Source: a virus. From it: a DNA stretch of 64,000 nucleotides. The notes beneath the pieces are model-generated. The model searched no databases. It was not told the origin of the DNA and was given only the letters and a program-made list of their open reading frames with translations. The stretch spans positions 1-64,000 of the IMG/VR virus record IMGVR_UViG_3300042389_000724; one strand, written 5' to 3'. Of the stretch, positions 62,301 through 64,000 are shown one piece after another (within the stretch, counting starts at the first letter, position 1; every line of letters starts with the position of its first letter). Position numbers and translations under genes: made by a program.

Positions 62301-64000
62301 AAGTACACCAAGACAATCAAGCCAAATCCTTCGAATAATGTAAACTGGTTGGGTTTCTTGAAGATCACTCCTCAAGTGACCACCATTTATGACAAATCGG
62401 TAAGACCTGTTGTGAAAACCAATTCTCTCATGGAGAATGATAATTGGCTTTCATCTAACGCAAATGATGATCGTGGATTCGGTACTCAATGGAACGATTG
62501 GGAGAGCATTTGGTTTGGGATTAACGATATAGAGGAAGAGCAGCAGGACATACAGAACCGAATTCTACAAACTCCTCGTATAAATTCCGAGTCTTCGGTT
62601 TCCAATATCAATTCTGGAAATGTCAAAGTTTCAGCAAGCAGAAACGCACAATCTGTGGATCAGCGCACAAGTAGTTTCATGCGTACCAGATATCTGAAAA
62701 ACCGAATCAAGACAAAAATCGAAAACAAAATAATCGACAGAAGTGTAATTCCATATATCCCATATCAAACTGTGTCGGGATTGGCTACTGGACTGAAGCC
62801 AAATTCTCAGAGTCTTTCTGTGTTCTTTGACAGTGATCTTGTGTTGTCTGGAGTTACGAGTGATGAAAACGGTACATCAAGGTTTTCGTTTGACATCATA
62901 AACTCTTCTGCGCTAGTAGGAAGCAGAACTGTTCGTATTTCTGATGCAGACGCAATTGAAAATTCTACTCTTTCTGCTGATGCGGTTTACCACTGCTCTG
63001 GGATTTTGAATCAGAGAGATTCTGGATCTTTTTCTACAAGACCCCCAGAACTACGCAGGCAGTCTGTTAATAGTGAAACCATAGCAAAAGATCCGTTCAA
63101 CCGCGATCTTGATACAATCGAAAACAATCAGTGGTCAGATCCTCTTTCACAAACATTCTTTGTCGATAAGAAAACGAATGCAGAAGGAATTTTCCTTAAC
63201 AGCGTTTCTCTATTCTTCTCGTCCAAGGATTCGAAACTGCCTGTTGCTGTTCAGATTCGTCCCACTCTTTCGGGATATCCTTCTCCATCTGTTGTTCTGC
63301 CTTTCAGTACAGTTGTCAAGATGCCTTCTGAAGTAAATGCATCTAGCGTTCCAGCCGAAACCAAGTTTGAGTTCAGCAGTCCTGTGTATTTGGAACCTGG
63401 AGAATATTCGATTTGTGTTTTGACAAACAGCGATGACTATGAGTTGTTTGCTGCCGAGTCTTCGTTCAACTCCATACCAAATTCTTCTTCCACATCTGGA
63501 AGAGCAGGAAACAATCAATTGGTGGGAACGCTCTTTGTTGCACAGGGATTGGGTGCTGCTGTTCCAGACAATACCACGGATCTTATGTTCTCATTGGAAC
63601 GCTGCGAGTTTGCTTCTCAAGGAACATATAGCATCAATGGTGCTACCAATCTTTCCGATGTTCAAGTAGTGAAGTTTTATTCGAGTGAGATTATTCCGAG
63701 TGGTTGTTCGATCAGCCGACAGATCGGAACAACAGAATTTTACAATGGAGAGTCGATTTATCCAGAGACTGCTATTACACCAAACATAGTCTATACACTT
63801 CGTCGTGGTGCGAGTAATGCAGTTTCTCCAGTCTTCGACAGGCAGACTCTTGTTGGAACATCCGTTCAAATGTACACCAATCGCACCTCCACATCTCCTT
63901 ATTCTGAATATGTGTCACGAGTTGTTGAGTTGCCCGACTACATTACTTCCAATGGTATTGCGGTTTTCGTGGATGAAAACACTCCCACTCAAACACAGAT
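59331..64000 (+). CDS. DUF4815-type baseplate protein (gp10-like), partial at right edge
   Basis: At least 1556 aa, no stop before the window ends. NPYYDDFDAAKGFLRVLFKP and GYAVQARELTQAQTLLQNQL are the signature of DUF4815 proteins, found in T4-like marine phages near gp8, where T4 has gp10. GSRIIGGGISVRNAS follows. The rest is beta-rich, with helical sections near 720-900. Likely part of the wedge rim that holds fibres. AGAGGA is before the ATG. Confidence 0.85.
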   Translation, partial: MAYDPSIFNINPYYDDFDAAKGFLRVLFKPGYAVQARELTQAQTLLQNQLSKIGDHLFKDGSRIIGGGISVRNASYIMVDAGVSSPLLGATNYEDLIGSVLTSSIDGDLTEARVVHYVAPDVSSDGLLVLIVDFVSGFAFESSFNLTKGSFQYNGFVPAPSAFLDGVEYPSTGTCKLVSVNEGVFYIDGFFVRSSTQFFSPYEKNAVRRDFRFDGFSQLNKKIGFLITRDGVTERDDNTLRDPAIGSYNYNAPGADRYKITPVLSQVELLDTPDDFVELVRFEGGKVVKKADRISYGEIEKTLARRTFDESGSYSVNPFDISIKRTADSTEYFNLVMGQGKAYILGQEVENAYPKVLPFPRAQTVQEEGTSSPLSYDFSTGNYLDVTFNSDSQTLFASNLPSIASGSVLARFFGTTNNTVATGYVHGAIPTNANGVSAKTYRLYLYGISGAVQSGRSACIYLHTNGNTLGRFAPSSGTTFPSPSQTVQQSLVYEVTPGYAVSDFSSLRVVGKLVGGNTNLVAASHTAPNTTYSVTKDHFSDSLVSPSSSVFSFFNYGSGANTSSSDTQEIAIIDQNGNAFVPPASGTILSSVDTSQFSLVITNAANGFTSGSFRIAAPVIYTPVISDVNTYRYKTTATSTHQFVTNSFKTDSVGRKYFTLPHIDVFSISSIVNQADQQIFADDFELDDGQRESHYENARLYIKENASSKSVYNGTAGTAITLVVSYSRFTHNGLQCAPFIGKHSYTDLEYEKIPLYTNPRTGKTVSLANCIDFRRSGLTSSVAMLKPYGRSEFGTIGDTQIKYSHYLPRIDKICLKADVEDGSPLFFLESGTPDISPVSPSDPADSLVLATLTVPAYTHNPEDIMISPVNSKRYTMSDIGRMEKRVDDVEVFTKLSLSETELETRSLKTSVSQTEPLKTSIFVDELYGHSSSDVVSNFHSCSIDLERSELRPFFVPFDVGFVEGVTSDTRESADGIVTLNYTSKLYIDNKKYTKTIKPNPSNNVNWLGFLKITPQVTTIYDKSVRPVVKTNSLMENDNWLSSNANDDRGFGTQWNDWESIWFGINDIEEEQQDIQNRILQTPRINSESSVSNINSGNVKVSASRNAQSVDQRTSSFMRTRYLKNRIKTKIENKIIDRSVIPYIPYQTVSGLATGLKPNSQSLSVFFDSDLVLSGVTSDENGTSRFSFDIINSSALVGSRTVRISDADAIENSTLSADAVYHCSGILNQRDSGSFSTRPPELRRQSVNSETIAKDPFNRDLDTIENNQWSDPLSQTFFVDKKTNAEGIFLNSVSLFFSSKDSKLPVAVQIRPTLSGYPSPSVVLPFSTVVKMPSEVNASSVPAETKFEFSSPVYLEPGEYSICVLTNSDDYELFAAESSFNSIPNSSSTSGRAGNNQLVGTLFVAQGLGAAVPDNTTDLMFSLERCEFASQGTYSINGATNLSDVQVVKFYSSEIIPSGCSISRQIGTTEFYNGESIYPETAITPNIVYTLRRGASNAVSPVFDRQTLVGTSVQMYTNRTSTSPYSEYVSRVVELPDYITSNGIAVFVDENTPTQTQ

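Overview
The window is part of the genome of a T4-like contractile-tailed phage (myovirus), related in gene content to the marine and cyanophage branch of that group. It carries recognisable homologues of T4 gp4, gp5, gp6, gp8, gp25, gp26, gp27, gp32, gp33, gp48, gp51 and gp53, a gp54/tail-tube-fold protein, a PAAR spike tip and T4-type late promoters. A CobS/CobT-like ATPase and von Willebrand A pair, common in cyanophages, is also present. Three proteins end in PEP-CTERM-like sorting tails of the VPxPG type, which among bacteria is typical of Planctomycetes. I therefore infer a planctomycete or another PEP-CTERM/exosortase host; the sequence does not prove it.

Layout: 1-4.6 kb (minus strand) holds eight genes. 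Several start with a short peptide resembling the T4 capsid-targeting sequence, so they may be internal head proteins, and two are metal-binding proteins. 5-24.6 kb (plus strand) is an accessory, probably early region. It has the CobT/CobS-like pair, many small orphan genes, zinc-binding proteins, a lipoprotein, a stomatin-like membrane protein, three PEP-CTERM proteins and tRNAs. One minus-strand virion-like gene (12.8-14.3 kb) interrupts it. 25.1-31.6 kb holds a circularly permuted tmRNA gene, late virion-like genes, a deaminase-like gene, a Gly/Tyr-rich secreted protein and a tRNA cluster. 31.8-41.4 kb has two fibre-like proteins, gp33 and gp32, and a minus-strand tail/head-completion block (gp4, unknown, gp54-like, gp26/gp51, tape-measure-like). 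41.5-64 kb (plus strand) is one tightly packed baseplate operon running off the right edge.

Two promoter classes are visible. Twelve sigma70-like promoters (TTGACA-like, usually a 16-base spacer, TATACT or TACAAT) serve accessory genes, gp32 and the helix-turn-helix gene. In six of them the -10 box lies only 6-8 bases before the ATG, predicting leaderless mRNAs. Twelve T4-late-type boxes (NNTAAATA) precede virion-type genes, and about half sit inside short inverted repeats or next to terminators. gp33, encoded here, is the co-activator expected to act at the late boxes.

Base composition changes along the window: the CobT/CobS region is GC-rich with G/C-ending codons, while the baseplate genes are richer in A/T-ending codons. 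Most of the tRNAs read A-ending codons (AGA, AUA, GGA, AAA, GAA, CAA, ACA), which fits support for late translation. The most notable finds are a probable -1 frameshift joining gp26 to gp51 just upstream of the tape-measure-like gene, the permuted tmRNA, the phage-borne PEP-CTERM proteins, the recurrent leaderless-promoter geometry, and the palindromic late promoters.
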